Assembly (NCBI RefSeq): GCF_001612785.1
Contig: NZ_BDBC01000031.1
Coordinates: 146,844 to 210,843, forward strand
Reading direction: 5' to 3'
Length of the DNA stretch: 64,000 bases
Origin: Nocardia beijingensis NBRC 16342
GTDB taxonomy: Bacteria > Actinomycetota > Actinomycetes > Mycobacteriales > Mycobacteriaceae
Numbering within the stretch: position 1 is the first letter of the stretch; every line of letters begins with the position of its first letter. Below are positions 50,605 to 59,651 of this stretch, in pieces. The notes under the pieces are model-generated. The model did not search any database, had not been told where the DNA came from, and saw nothing but the letters and a program-made list of their open reading frames with translations. The position numbers and the translations under genes were made by a program.

Positions 50605-51261
50605 ATGACGGGGACCGGCATCGATCTCGACCGGGCGGTCGAGGTCACCAGGACGGGTGACATCTGGCTTTTCCGTGGCCATTCCACGGCCGATCGGGTG
50701 ATCCGCATGACGACGAACAGTCCGGTGAACCATGTCGGCATGTCCGTCGTGATCGACGACCTTCCCGCGCTGATCTGGCACGCGGAGCTGGGACGATCCC
50801 TGCCCGATATGTGGTCGGGCACCGCGCACCGCGGCGCCCAGTTGCACAATCTGCGCGATGCCGTGCTGGTGTGGGCGCACCGCTACGGTCAGCAGGCATG
50901 GTTGCGCCAGTTGAACCCGCCCGCGACCAGGGAGATGGAGGACAGCGCGCTGCGCGCCATCGCCCGGCTCGACGGCACCCCTTTTCCCTCCACCGCGGGC
51001 TTGGCGGGGCGCTGGCTGCGCGGACGCGCCCGTCTCCCCCGCCGGAAGACGAGCCGATCGACCGCCCGCGAGGTGGAGAACGCGTACTGCGCCGAGATCG
51101 TCGCCGCGACATACCAGGCGATGGGGCTGTTGCCCGAGCACCGCAGCCCCGACTGGTACGACCCGGGCCGCTTCTGGAGCGGTGACGGGCTGCGACTGTC
51201 CGGCGACTACACCTTGAGCGGCGAAATCGCCGTCCGTACACCGGATCCCGCGGGTTCCTGA
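50605..51261 (+). CDS. YiiX-like permuted NlpC/P60-type protein
   Basis: A 218-residue protein with TGDIWLFRGHS near the start, His43 in NHVGM and Cys162 in YCAEIVA. The His-before-Cys order is that of circularly permuted papain-like (YiiX/YebB) enzymes rather than ordinary NlpC/P60. No signal peptide, so it probably acts in the cytosol, on a lipid or amide bond. Divergent from the small membrane protein; followed after 31 bases by the methyltransferase. Confidence 0.72.
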   Translation: MTGTGIDLDRAVEVTRTGDIWLFRGHSTADRVIRMTTNSPVNHVGMSVVIDDLPALIWHAELGRSLPDMWSGTAHRGAQLHNLRDAVLVWAHRYGQQAWLRQLNPPATREMEDSALRAIARLDGTPFPSTAGLAGRWLRGRARLPRRKTSRSTAREVENAYCAEIVAATYQAMGLLPEHRSPDWYDPGRFWSGDGLRLSGDYTLSGEIAVRTPDPAGS

Positions 51262-51292
51262 CGCGAGAGCGGGCCACACTAGGCTGGCTCCA

Positions 51293-52036
51293 ATGGCCGA
51301 CCCGCTGCACTTCGAAACGCACGCCGAGATCTACGACCGCGCCAGACCGCCCTACCCCGACGCGCTGTGGTCGCGGTTGACAGATCGCGGGTTGCTGCGT
51401 CATGGCGTGCGAGTACTGGAACTCGGCGCGGGCACCGGGCTGGCGACCGAACCGATGCTGCGAGCAGGAGCCTCGGTGACGGCCGTGGAACCCGGCCGCT
51501 CACTGGCCGAGCGCCTGCGCCTGCGCTGCCCGGAAGCCGATGTGCGCGTCGCGGGCGCAGAGGTCGTCCCATTGCCGACGGCGGCCTTCGACCTCGCCGT
51601 CGCCGCGACGGCGGTGCACTGGTTCGATCTCGAGGTGGTGCTGCCCAAGATCCATCACGCCTTGGCGCCCGGTGGCCACTTCGCGGTGTGGCGCAACGCC
51701 TTCGGCGATCCCTCGGTGGCCCAGACTCCGTTCCGGGAACGCGTCGCGGACATCGCGGCACGACGTGGCGGTGCGCCGACGCGGACCGGTCCCGGCGAAC
51801 TCGACACCGCGGCTTGGGTGAGCCGACTGACCGCGAGTGGGCACTTCGCCGCCACCCACGTCGAGCAATTCTCCTGGACGATCGAACTTCGGACCGACCA
51901 AATTCGCGACCTGTTCACCACATTCAGCGACTGGAGCACTACCGAAGTCGACGTGGCGGCTCGTGCGGTGGACGAACTCGGCGGCAGCGTGGTGGAACAT
52001 TACGTCACTCCGCTGATCATCCTGGCACGCGCGTGA
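51293..52036 (+). CDS. Class I SAM-dependent methyltransferase
   Basis: A 247-residue methyltransferase. SAM loop LELGAGTGLATE (motif I), a later FDLAVAATAVHWFD and the helix IHHALAPGGHFAVW are the usual landmarks of the UbiE/Methyltransf_11 fold. Substrate unknown. It follows the YiiX-like gene by 31 bases on the same strand. Confidence 0.88.
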   Translation: MADPLHFETHAEIYDRARPPYPDALWSRLTDRGLLRHGVRVLELGAGTGLATEPMLRAGASVTAVEPGRSLAERLRLRCPEADVRVAGAEVVPLPTAAFDLAVAATAVHWFDLEVVLPKIHHALAPGGHFAVWRNAFGDPSVAQTPFRERVADIAARRGGAPTRTGPGELDTAAWVSRLTASGHFAATHVEQFSWTIELRTDQIRDLFTTFSDWSTTEVDVAARAVDELGGSVVEHYVTPLIILARA

Positions 52037-52227
52037 CTCGCCGGGAGTCGACGCTTCCACCCCGGCCAATTCGGCTCGATGTCACCGAAACCGGGAGTGC
52101 CGAAATAAAATCAGTGCGATTTCCACAATATGGAGCGGACAGGGAAATCCGTACAGTGGCCCCATAAGATCCCATCATCCGATCTGTGAAGGGTGCATTT
52201 CTTGCCCGCGCATAGTCGAGTTATCGC

Positions 52228-53445
52228 GTGACCACCTACCGGCAGGACGGGACGTCGGTCGAACTCCCCTCGCTTCGGCCATTGCTGTTCACCGTTTACG
52301 TGCCCGCGGCGGCGTACGGGATCGGGATGGGGGCCGCGGCGCCCGTCATGGCGCTCACCGCGCTGGAGCTGGGCGCGTCGCCCGCCGTAGCGGGACTGAC
52401 CGTCGCGCTGGTCGGCCTCGGCCAGATACTCGGCGACATCCCCGCCGGACAGGTCGTAGCCCGGCTCGGTGAGCGGATCTCCATCATCACCGCGAGTACG
52501 GCGGGAGCGATCGGGGTGCTGTTGTGCTTGCTCGCCCCCGCGGTGCCGCTGCTGTGCCTGGGGCTGATGATCGTCGGACTGTCGAACGCGGTCTGGGGAT
52601 TGGCGCGGATGAGCTATCTGTCCGAGGTCGTGCCATTCGAACGCCGAGCGCGGGCGATGTCGTTGTTCGGCGGAGCCATGCGACTGGGATTCTTCGTCGG
52701 TCCGTTCCTCGGCGCGGCGGCTATCACCGGTTTCGGCACTCGCGGCGGGTTCGTCGTCCAATTGGTCGCCATCGCGCTCGCCGGATGGCTGATGGCCAGG
52801 CTGCCGGATCCGCAGACCTCGGCGGCCGGGACGCCGCAGCCGCCGCTGTCTCTGATCGAGATCGCCCGATCGCATCGCGCGCTGTTGCTGACGCTGGGTG
52901 CGGGGTCGTTGCTGATGGGTGCGGCGCGTTCGTCCCGGGAAGCCGTTTTGCCGCTGTGGGCCGATCATCTGGACGTCGACGCGGCTACCGCGAGCCTGAT
53001 CTTCGGCATCGGGGCGGGCCTTGATGTGCTGTGCGCCTACCCTGCCGGGCATTTGATGGACCGGTACGGCAGACGATTCATCGCCGTGCCTTCCTTGGTC
53101 ATCCTGGCGCTCGGATATTTCGCGGTGCCACTGACGGATTCGGCACTCACCCTCGGTGTCGCCGCGGTCGTCATGGGCGTCGGCAACGGGATCGGCAACG
53201 GCGTCATCATGACGATCGGCGCCGATATCGCGCCCGCCGCCTGTCGTGCCGAGTTCCTCGCCGCGTGGCGGCTCACCCACGACGGCGGCTTCTTCGTGGG
53301 GCCGTTGCTGATCAGCGGACTGGCGGCGATCGGTCCGCTGGCCGTCGCGGTCTTCGCCATCGCGGGCGTGTCGGCGCTCGGCGCCGGGGTGATGGCCCGA
53401 TACATTCCGGTGTACATCCCTTGGCCCGGACGCGCGTCGGCCTGA
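52228..53445 (+). CDS. MFS transporter
   Basis: A 405-residue major facilitator with about 12 hydrophobic spans. The loop between helices 2 and 3 reads AGQVVARLGERISI (GxxxDRxGRR-type) and the second-half counterpart AGHLMDRYGRRFIA. It most resembles drug- or metabolite-export members. Start GTG 52228. The 191 bases upstream are unusually AT-rich for the window. It ends in a stem-loop shared with the convergent binding-protein gene. Confidence 0.88.
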   Translation: MTTYRQDGTSVELPSLRPLLFTVYVPAAAYGIGMGAAAPVMALTALELGASPAVAGLTVALVGLGQILGDIPAGQVVARLGERISIITASTAGAIGVLLCLLAPAVPLLCLGLMIVGLSNAVWGLARMSYLSEVVPFERRARAMSLFGGAMRLGFFVGPFLGAAAITGFGTRGGFVVQLVAIALAGWLMARLPDPQTSAAGTPQPPLSLIEIARSHRALLLTLGAGSLLMGAARSSREAVLPLWADHLDVDAATASLIFGIGAGLDVLCAYPAGHLMDRYGRRFIAVPSLVILALGYFAVPLTDSALTLGVAAVVMGVGNGIGNGVIMTIGADIAPAACRAEFLAAWRLTHDGGFFVGPLLISGLAAIGPLAVAVFAIAGVSALGAGVMARYIPVYIPWPGRASA

Positions 53446-53456
53446 GCGAACCGGGA

Positions 53457-53496
53457 CGACGGATCAGGCAGCCGCGCAGCGCAGCCCGATCCGTCG
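53457..53496. terminator. Stem-loop between MFS and binding-protein genes
   Basis: CGACGGATC (53457-53465) and GATCCGTCG (53488-53496) form a 9-bp stem over a 22-base loop, between the convergent stops at 53445 and 53503. Confidence 0.65.
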
Positions 53497-53502
53497 CACG
53501 CG

Positions 53503-54525
53503 TTACTTCGGAGCCTGCGAGTTGTACTTGTTGGTGTAGAACTTCGAGGGCTCGAACGAACCGGTGATGGCGCCGGTATCGCGCAACCAATCCTCCCAGC
53601 GCAGGAAGTCGGCGTCGACGATCGCGCCGTTGACGGCGGGCACGCCGACCGAAAGCCAGTACTTGACCGACGAGGCGTCCTCGCCCGAACGCTTCCGCTT
53701 CTCGATGATCTCGGTGAACTTCGCGACCACCTGATCGCGGGGAGTGGTCTTCAGCCACTCGATGGCCTTGGCGACGCCGTCGACGAACGCGCGAACACTA
53801 TCGGGGTTCTTGGCGATGAAGTCGTTGCGGAACACGTACTGGCCGCCGTTGAACGGGCCGAACTCCTCGTAGTCGGTGAATACCGGGCGCAGGCCGCCGT
53901 TGGCGATCGCACGCTGCTGGAACTGTCCGCTCAGCGCTGCGACGTCGACCTGGCCGCGCCGGACGGCGTCCTCGGTATTCGGCGGGGGCAACACCACCAG
54001 CTGCACCGACTTGATCTGCTGCTCGGTGAAACCGACCTTCTTCAGCGCGGTGTGGATATCCGCCTCGGACTGACCACCCAGCGTGTTCACACCGATCTTC
54101 TTGTCCAGCAGATCTTTCGGAGTTCTGATCGGACTGTTCTCGGGCACATAGAATCCGGTGAACGTCTTCTCATCGGACCCGTAGTAATTCACCACCGCGG
54201 TGATCGGTGCACCACCCTGCGCCAGTTTCGCGACCGCGCCCCCGAACGCGCCACCGAAGTCGACCTGCCCGGTCGCGGCCGATTGGATGTCCTGCGGACC
54301 GCTGATGGTATTTCCCTGCCATTCGAGCTTCACTTTGCCTTCGAAGAAGCCGAGATCCTCCGCGAGCTCGGGAATGACGACCTGCGAGGCCCAGCCTTGG
54401 TACCGCAATACCGGCACGCCGCCGGAAGTGCGGACTTCACCGCCACCGCAAGCGGTCGAAAGCATTGCCACAGTTGTGGCGACTATCGCGCCTATCAGAA
54501 ACTTGCCGCGCGCTTTCACGCTCAT
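53503..54525 (-). CDS. Sulfonate/nitrate-type ABC substrate-binding lipoprotein
   Basis: A 340-residue lipoprotein (lipobox LSTACGGG) of the SsuA/TauA/NrtA binding-protein family: VLRYQGWASQVVIPELAEDLGFF, QSAATGQVDFGGAFGGAVAKLAQ in part, and DLLDKKIGVNTLGGQSE. No permease or ATPase gene is adjacent. GAGGGAGAG precedes the ATG. It is 185 bases after the BVMO gene on the same strand; an SsuD-type gene lies divergent beyond that. Together they suggest use of an organosulfur or similar compound, but the transporter core must be elsewhere. Confidence 0.85.
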   Translation of the reverse strand: MSVKARGKFLIGAIVATTVAMLSTACGGGEVRTSGGVPVLRYQGWASQVVIPELAEDLGFFEGKVKLEWQGNTISGPQDIQSAATGQVDFGGAFGGAVAKLAQGGAPITAVVNYYGSDEKTFTGFYVPENSPIRTPKDLLDKKIGVNTLGGQSEADIHTALKKVGFTEQQIKSVQLVVLPPPNTEDAVRRGQVDVAALSGQFQQRAIANGGLRPVFTDYEEFGPFNGGQYVFRNDFIAKNPDSVRAFVDGVAKAIEWLKTTPRDQVVAKFTEIIEKRKRSGEDASSVKYWLSVGVPAVNGAIVDADFLRWEDWLRDTGAITGSFEPSKFYTNKYNSQAPK

Positions 54526-54710
54526 ACTCTCCCTCGATACATCCGCCAACGCGCCATCGCGTCGCAGTGCAGCGATCGTTGAGCATTCGCTATTTCACGT
54601 CCATAGTTGTCTTCGGTGAGATTTGAAAAGAGCGCGGCGGGTTCGCCGGACAGACGCGAACCGCGGCGGGCACTTCGTCGTGCCCGCCGCGGTCCGATGC
54701 ACGGCAGCGG

Positions 54711-56216
54711 TCAGGCGCTGCGCGTCCCTTCCAGCGGCCGTGCGACGGCGGACTTCTCGGTCCGGCCGAAGGTCAGCACCCCGTCTTCGAGCGCGCCCTT
54801 GCGCAGGAGTTTGCGGTCGCGGAAGTAGTTGTTGATCACCTGCCATGGGCCGTTGGTGCCCTGCCGGGGCATCACCGCGTCACCGCGCTGGATGTAGCCG
54901 GAGGTCAGCGCACCGCCCATCACCGAGTCGGCGCCGCGGTCGCGGTCGGTGGCGACCGCCTCGACCCGGGTGAAGCCGTTCTTCTTCATGTGGTTGAGCA
55001 CTCGGCAGAAGTATTCGGCGGCCAGGTCGGCTTTCAGCGTCCAAGAAGCGTTGGTGTAGCCGAGCACCATCATCGCGTTCGGCACGCCGTCGAGCATGGC
55101 TCCCTTGTAGACCACTCGCTCGCGGGTGACCACCGGTTCGCCGTCGATCTCCAAGCTCATGCCGCCCAGCATCTGCACGCTGAGACCGGTGGCGCTGATG
55201 ACCAGGTCGGCGGGCAGCTCCTCGCCCGAGGCCAGGCGGATGCCGTTCTCGGTGAAGGTCTCGATGCGGTCGGTGACGATCGAGGCTTTGCCGCTGCGCA
55301 GGACCTTGAACAGATCACCGTTGGGCACCACGCACAGCCGCTGGTCCCACGGCTTGTAGTTCGGCGTGAAATGCCGCATGTCGATGCCGGGGCCCACCTG
55401 CATGCGCACGGCGGCCAGCAGCAGTTTCTTGGCCGCCTCCGGGTTGGTGCGGGAGAGTTGGAAGCTCGCGCGCTGCAGAGCGATATTGCGCGCCCGGCCG
55501 ATCCGGTAGGCGAGCTTCTCGGGCACCTTGGCGGCTTTCATCCCCACCGCCACCGGGTCGTCGGCGGGCAGCGCGGTGATGTAGGTCGGCGAGCGTTGCA
55601 GCATGGTGACGTGCGCCGCCGTGTCGCTCATGGCCGGGATCAGCGTGATCGCGGTGGCGCCGGAGCCGATCACCACCACCCGCTTGCCGGAGTAGTCGAG
55701 GTCTTCGGGCCAGTGCTGGGGGTGCACGATCTGCCCGCCGAAGTTCTCCTCACCCGGGAACGTCGGCCGGTAGCCGTTGTCGTAGTCGTAGTAGCCGGTG
55801 CAGCCGACCAGGAAGTCGCTGGTGTAGCTCTCGGTCTGGCCGGTCTGCTCGTCGAGCGCCTCGACCGTCCAGGTGGCCGTTTCGCTGGACCAGCGGGCCG
55901 TGGTGACCTTGCGGCCGAACCGGATGTGCTCGGTGACGCCGTACTCGGCCGCCGTCTCCTCGATGTACTGGCGGATGTGCGGGCCGTCGGCGAGGACCTT
56001 GGTGCCGTTCCACGGGCGGAAGCCGTAGCCGAAGGTGTACATGTCGGAATCGGAGCGGATGCCGGGGTAACGGAACAGGTCCCAGGTACCGCCGATGGCG
56101 CTTCTGCGTTCCAGGATCGCGTAGCTGCGTCCGGTCCGCTCTTTGGTGAGATGGCAGGCCATGCCGATTCCGGACAGCCCAGCGCCGATGATCAATACGT
56201 CGACATGCCGCGTCAT
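54711..56216 (-). CDS. Baeyer-Villiger monooxygenase, EthA type
   Basis: A 501-residue flavoprotein. FAD loop GAGLSGIG (residues 11-18), ATG-type linkers, the BVMO fingerprint FGGQIVHPQHWP (FxGxxxHxxxWP) and NADP loop VIGSGATAI are present. RSAIGGTWDLFRYPGIRSDSDM is the EthA-like N-terminal block (shown in text only in part). It would oxidise ketones or sulfides with NADPH and O2; mycobacterial EthA activates ethionamide. Divergent from the SsuD-type gene, 327 bases away. Confidence 0.92.
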   Translation of the reverse strand: MTRHVDVLIIGAGLSGIGMACHLTKERTGRSYAILERRSAIGGTWDLFRYPGIRSDSDMYTFGYGFRPWNGTKVLADGPHIRQYIEETAAEYGVTEHIRFGRKVTTARWSSETATWTVEALDEQTGQTESYTSDFLVGCTGYYDYDNGYRPTFPGEENFGGQIVHPQHWPEDLDYSGKRVVVIGSGATAITLIPAMSDTAAHVTMLQRSPTYITALPADDPVAVGMKAAKVPEKLAYRIGRARNIALQRASFQLSRTNPEAAKKLLLAAVRMQVGPGIDMRHFTPNYKPWDQRLCVVPNGDLFKVLRSGKASIVTDRIETFTENGIRLASGEELPADLVISATGLSVQMLGGMSLEIDGEPVVTRERVVYKGAMLDGVPNAMMVLGYTNASWTLKADLAAEYFCRVLNHMKKNGFTRVEAVATDRDRGADSVMGGALTSGYIQRGDAVMPRQGTNGPWQVINNYFRDRKLLRKGALEDGVLTFGRTEKSAVARPLEGTRSA

Positions 56217-56543
56217 TGAGGTACTCGTTTCGTCCGTCCGCCTCGCACACCTGAGGGTGCGTGCTGAGGCCAGATTACGTGTTATCCGTGGTTACGTCTA
56301 GTCCGAATGGTGACACGGATCGGCACCGGAATAAAAACCGGCCTGGTTCCAAATCGTGACCTCGGCCGGTCGAGCGCCCAGCATGGATCACTGCGGCGCG
56401 CCCACAAGGCGCACCGCCCGATCTGTCCCGCTGCCCGGGGCGCCGCGGGCCCGTGCCGACCGCGGCGCCAGTTCGGGTCGCTTCGCGTGCGCGCTGGTCA
56501 CCGCGGTGGCTCGGCCGCGGTCCCCGGAAGGGAGTTGGCTCGC
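56217..56543. other. Divergent region between the BVMO and SsuD-type genes
   Basis: About 327 bases. It should hold both promoters. GC-rich dyads near 56455-56530 are visible but I cannot assign them; I looked for a SAM-type riboswitch core and did not find one. Confidence 0.4.
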
Positions 56544-57689
56544 ATGAGTCTGTCGTTCCACTGGTTTCTCCCCACCTACGGCGATTCCCGCGGCCTGATC
56601 GCGGGCGGGCACGGCACCTTCATGTCCGGCGATCGCCCGGCCAGCCTGCGATACCTCAACCAGATCGGCGCCGCCGCCGAGGACAACGGCTTCGAGGCCG
56701 TCCTCACCCCCACCGGCGCGTGGTGCGAAGACGCGTGGCTGACCACCGCAATGATGGTCGAAACCACCGAGACGCTGAAGTTCCTGGTCGCCTTCCGTCC
56801 CGGCCTGATCAGCCCGACGCTCGCCGCGCAGATGGCGGCCACCTTCCAGCGGCACTCCAAGGGCAGGCTGCTGCTCAATGTGGTGACCGGCGGCGAGCCG
56901 CACGAGCAGCAGGCCTACGGCGACTTCCTGGACAAGACCCAGCGCTACGCACGCACCGGCGAATTCCTGCACGTGGTGCGAGAACTGTGGAACTCCACCG
57001 AGCCGGTGACCTTCGAGGGCGAACACATCCGCGTCGATCGGGCACTGCTGAGCAACCGGCCGGACCCGGTGCCGCCGGTGTTCTTCGGCGGATCATCCGA
57101 ACCGGCGGGCCCGGTCGCGGCCCGCTACAGCGACACCTACCTGACCTGGGGCGAGCCGCTGCTCGCGGTGAGCAGGAAGCTGGAATGGATCCGGCGTCTG
57201 GCGGTCGACCACGGCCGCGTCCTCGACTACGGCCTGCGCATCCACGTGATCAGCCGCGACACCTCCGAGCAGGCCTGGTCCGAGGCCGACCGCCTGCTGG
57301 CAGGCATCGACCCCGCCGACATCGAACGGGTGCAGGCCAATCTGGCCCGCAGCGAATCCGAAGGCCAGCGGCGCATGTCGGAACTGCACGGCGGCAGCAC
57401 CGATCGGCTGGAGATCGCGCCGAACCTCTGGGCCGGCGTCGGCCTGGTCCGCGGCGGCGCGGGCACCGCGCTGGTCGGCTCGCACGCCGAAGTCGCCGAA
57501 CGGCTGGCCGAATACGCGCGCCTCGGCATCACCCACTTCATCCTCTCCGGCTACCCGCACCTGGAAGAGGCGTACTGGTTCGGCGAAGGCGTGCTGCCGA
57601 TCCTGGAGCGCAAGGGACTGTGGCGCCACCCCAACCGCACCACCCGCGTCGCCGCGTCGACGCCGTTCGCGACGTCATCCAGCAGCTGA
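56544..57689 (+). CDS. ssuD: SsuD-type alkanesulfonate monooxygenase (LLM class)
   Basis: A 381-residue FMNH2-dependent enzyme of the SsuD group: FHWFLPTYGDSRGL, GFEAVLTPTGAWCEDAWL, FRPGLISPTLAAQMAATFQR, LLNVVTGGEP and YLTWGEPL are all SsuD-like. It would release sulfite from alkanesulfonates with O2. GAAGGGAG precedes the ATG. The partner NAD(P)H:FMN reductase SsuE is not next to it; the reductase at 838-1425 is too far away to be assumed. Start 56544 is preferred; the upstream frame has no coding-type third positions. Confidence 0.9.
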   Translation: MSLSFHWFLPTYGDSRGLIAGGHGTFMSGDRPASLRYLNQIGAAAEDNGFEAVLTPTGAWCEDAWLTTAMMVETTETLKFLVAFRPGLISPTLAAQMAATFQRHSKGRLLLNVVTGGEPHEQQAYGDFLDKTQRYARTGEFLHVVRELWNSTEPVTFEGEHIRVDRALLSNRPDPVPPVFFGGSSEPAGPVAARYSDTYLTWGEPLLAVSRKLEWIRRLAVDHGRVLDYGLRIHVISRDTSEQAWSEADRLLAGIDPADIERVQANLARSESEGQRRMSELHGGSTDRLEIAPNLWAGVGLVRGGAGTALVGSHAEVAERLAEYARLGITHFILSGYPHLEEAYWFGEGVLPILERKGLWRHPNRTTRVAASTPFATSSSS

Positions 57690-57730
57690 GAGCAACACCC
57701 CAGTTATTCCCACGCGCTGCGACGCGGCGA

Positions 57731-57777
57731 GAATGGTCTATCGGTCCGGCACACCGGCCGCGACCGACGGACCATTC
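57731..57777 (+). promoter_or_regulatory. Hairpin between ssuD and the APC permease gene
   Basis: GAATGGTC (57731-57738) pairs with GACCATTC (57770-57777), with a further CGGTC/GACCG pairing inside. It ends just before the GAGGGAG ribosome site of the permease gene, so it could be the ssuD terminator or a leader structure that controls permease translation. Confidence 0.5.
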
Positions 57778-57787
57778 CGAGGGAGTC

Positions 57788-59206
57788 ATGACCACCGCTT
57801 CAGCCCGGCGCTGGCGCCGCCGCCTGCCCGACACCGCGACCGAGGCGGGCGCGCCCACGCTGGCGCGCAGACTGGGGCGGCTCGATCTCACCGCCATGGG
57901 CGTCGGCACCATCGTCGGCGCGGGAATCTTCGTCATCACCGGCGTCGCGGCCGCGGAGAAGGCCGGACCGTCCATCGTGCTGTCGTTCGCCCTGGCCGGA
58001 ACGGTGTGCGTGCTGGTCGCGCTGTGCTACAGCGAGCTCGCGGCGATGGTCCCGGTCTCCGGCAGCGCCTACACCTACACCTACGCGACCCTCGGCGAAG
58101 CGCCCGCGTTCCTGGTGGGCTGGAACCTGCTGCTCGAATTCGTCATCGCGGGCGCCGCGGTGGCGATCGGCTGGTCCGCGACCACCGTGTCCGCACTCGA
58201 CTCGCTGTTGGGTATCACCGTCCCGCACGCACTCGTCGCGGGACCCGCCGAAGGCGGCGTGGTGAACCTGCCAGCCCTGCTGATCGTCGCCGCCGTCGTC
58301 GCGGTGCTGGTCGGGGAGGTGACCTTCACCGCGCGCATCACCAAGGCGCTGGTCGCGGTGACCATCGGCGTTCTGGTGCTGGTGATCGCCGTCGGCGCCC
58401 CGCACGTCAGCGTGGACAACTGGACACCGTTCGCGCCGTTCGGGGTCGGCGGGATCATCGGCGGCGCCGCCATCGCGTTCTTCGCCTTCCTCGGTTTCGA
58501 CGTGGTCGCCGCGTCGGCGGAGGAAGCCCGCAACCCTCGCCGCGACGTGCCGTTCGCCATCATCGGCACGGTGCTCATCGCCACCGTGCTCTACGCGCTG
58601 GTCAGCGCCGTGCTCACCGGCATGGTGCCGTTCGCCACGCTGAACAACAGCGCGCCGATCGCCACCGCGTTCGGCGCGGTGCGCATCGGCTGGATCGGCG
58701 ACGTCATCGTGATCGCCTCGATCATCGCGCTGACGAAGGGCCTGCTGCTGATCGTGTACGCGCAGGTGCGGTTGATGTTCGCGATGTGCCGCGACCGGCT
58801 GCTGCCCTACTCCCTCGCGGCCACGGGCAAACGCTCCACCCCGGTGCGGCTGACCTTGCTGCTGGGAGCGCTCGGCGCGGTGATCGCGGGCCTGCTGCCG
58901 ATCGACATCGTGGTCGAACTGGTGAACATCGGCGCGCTGTCGGCGTTCGCGGTGGTGTGCGTCGGCGTGCTGGTGCTGCGCAGGGTGGAGCCCGAGCGCG
59001 AACGCCCGTTCCGCACCCCGCTGGTGCCCGTGGTTCCGCTGCTGGCGCTGATCGGCTGCCTCCTGCTCGCGACCACGCTGGATGCTTTGACCTGGGTGCG
59101 ATTCGGCGTGTGGGTCGTGGTCGGCATCGCGGTCTACCTCGGATACGGACGCAAACGCTCCACCCTCGCCGAGACCGCACCCAGCGCCCCGCCGACCCGG
59201 CCCTGA
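57788..59206 (+). CDS. APC-family amino acid permease
   Basis: A 472-residue membrane protein with about 12 hydrophobic spans. GVGTIVGAGIFVITG (helix 1 substrate loop), GSAYTYTYATLGE (helix 3) and FFAFLGFDVVAASAEEARNP (helix 6 region) are APC/cationic amino acid transporter blocks. It likely takes up amino acids by proton symport. GAGGGAG precedes the ATG. Same strand as ssuD, 98 bases after it. Confidence 0.9.
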   Translation: MTTASARRWRRRLPDTATEAGAPTLARRLGRLDLTAMGVGTIVGAGIFVITGVAAAEKAGPSIVLSFALAGTVCVLVALCYSELAAMVPVSGSAYTYTYATLGEAPAFLVGWNLLLEFVIAGAAVAIGWSATTVSALDSLLGITVPHALVAGPAEGGVVNLPALLIVAAVVAVLVGEVTFTARITKALVAVTIGVLVLVIAVGAPHVSVDNWTPFAPFGVGGIIGGAAIAFFAFLGFDVVAASAEEARNPRRDVPFAIIGTVLIATVLYALVSAVLTGMVPFATLNNSAPIATAFGAVRIGWIGDVIVIASIIALTKGLLLIVYAQVRLMFAMCRDRLLPYSLAATGKRSTPVRLTLLLGALGAVIAGLLPIDIVVELVNIGALSAFAVVCVGVLVLRRVEPERERPFRTPLVPVVPLLALIGCLLLATTLDALTWVRFGVWVVVGIAVYLGYGRKRSTLAETAPSAPPTRP

Positions 59207-59241
59207 CTCACGCTGCGACGAAGAACAGTCCGGGGCCGTAG

Positions 59242-59461
59242 GTGTTGCGCGCAGAGGAACCCTGGTCCGTCACCGGAGGCGGCGTTGGTCGGCGACATCA
59301 CCCGACCCGCACGATCTGCTGGTGTGCGTCGTCTGTCGCGATGCCGACGACCTGTCCGCTACACCACGGAGCGGATCGAGGCGCTGCGCGGAATCGGCCG
59401 GAGGGAGATCAGCGCGGTCAGCGGATACGCCAAGCGCGCCGCGCCGCCGCGATACACCTGA
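59242..59461 (+). pseudogene. Decayed Lrp/AsnC-type regulator, C-terminal remnant
   Basis: The C-terminal part reads RYTTERIEALRGIGRREISA and then SGYAKRAA before TGA 59459-59461, with third bases nearly all G/C. Just upstream, in another phase, DPHDLLVCVVCRDADDL also has coding-type third positions, and further up EEPWSVTGG in a third phase. Put together they follow the RAM domain of Lrp/AsnC regulators (ligand-sensing strand, then ...ERIEALRGI..., then the last strand ending in KRA). At least two frameshifts separate the pieces and no helix-turn-helix part is visible, so this is a remnant. Sequencing errors could mimic this. Confidence 0.45.
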
Positions 59462-59651
59462 CGCCGGTTTGCATTCGCTGCGAATTTCCCAGCGGCACAG
59501 TCTCTTACCCGGCATCGAGTGCATCGGCGGTTCCACGTGGATCACCCCGGCCACACCCACAGTTCGGGCGATCCCGCCACTCGCGCGGCCGAGTTGTGAA
59601 TCACAACAGCCGCACCGGCACGCCGCGGCACGGGCGATTAGGGTCGGTCAA

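Noticed and set aside
56240..56540. Riboswitch-like GC-rich hairpins before ssuD (SAM-type considered)
   Set aside because: The conserved core bases of SAM-type riboswitches are not present.
56453..59206. A 917-codon frame joining ssuD antiphase sequence to the APC permease
   Set aside because: The first 445 codons are an out-of-frame shadow of ssuD; the permease has its own ribosome site at 57788.
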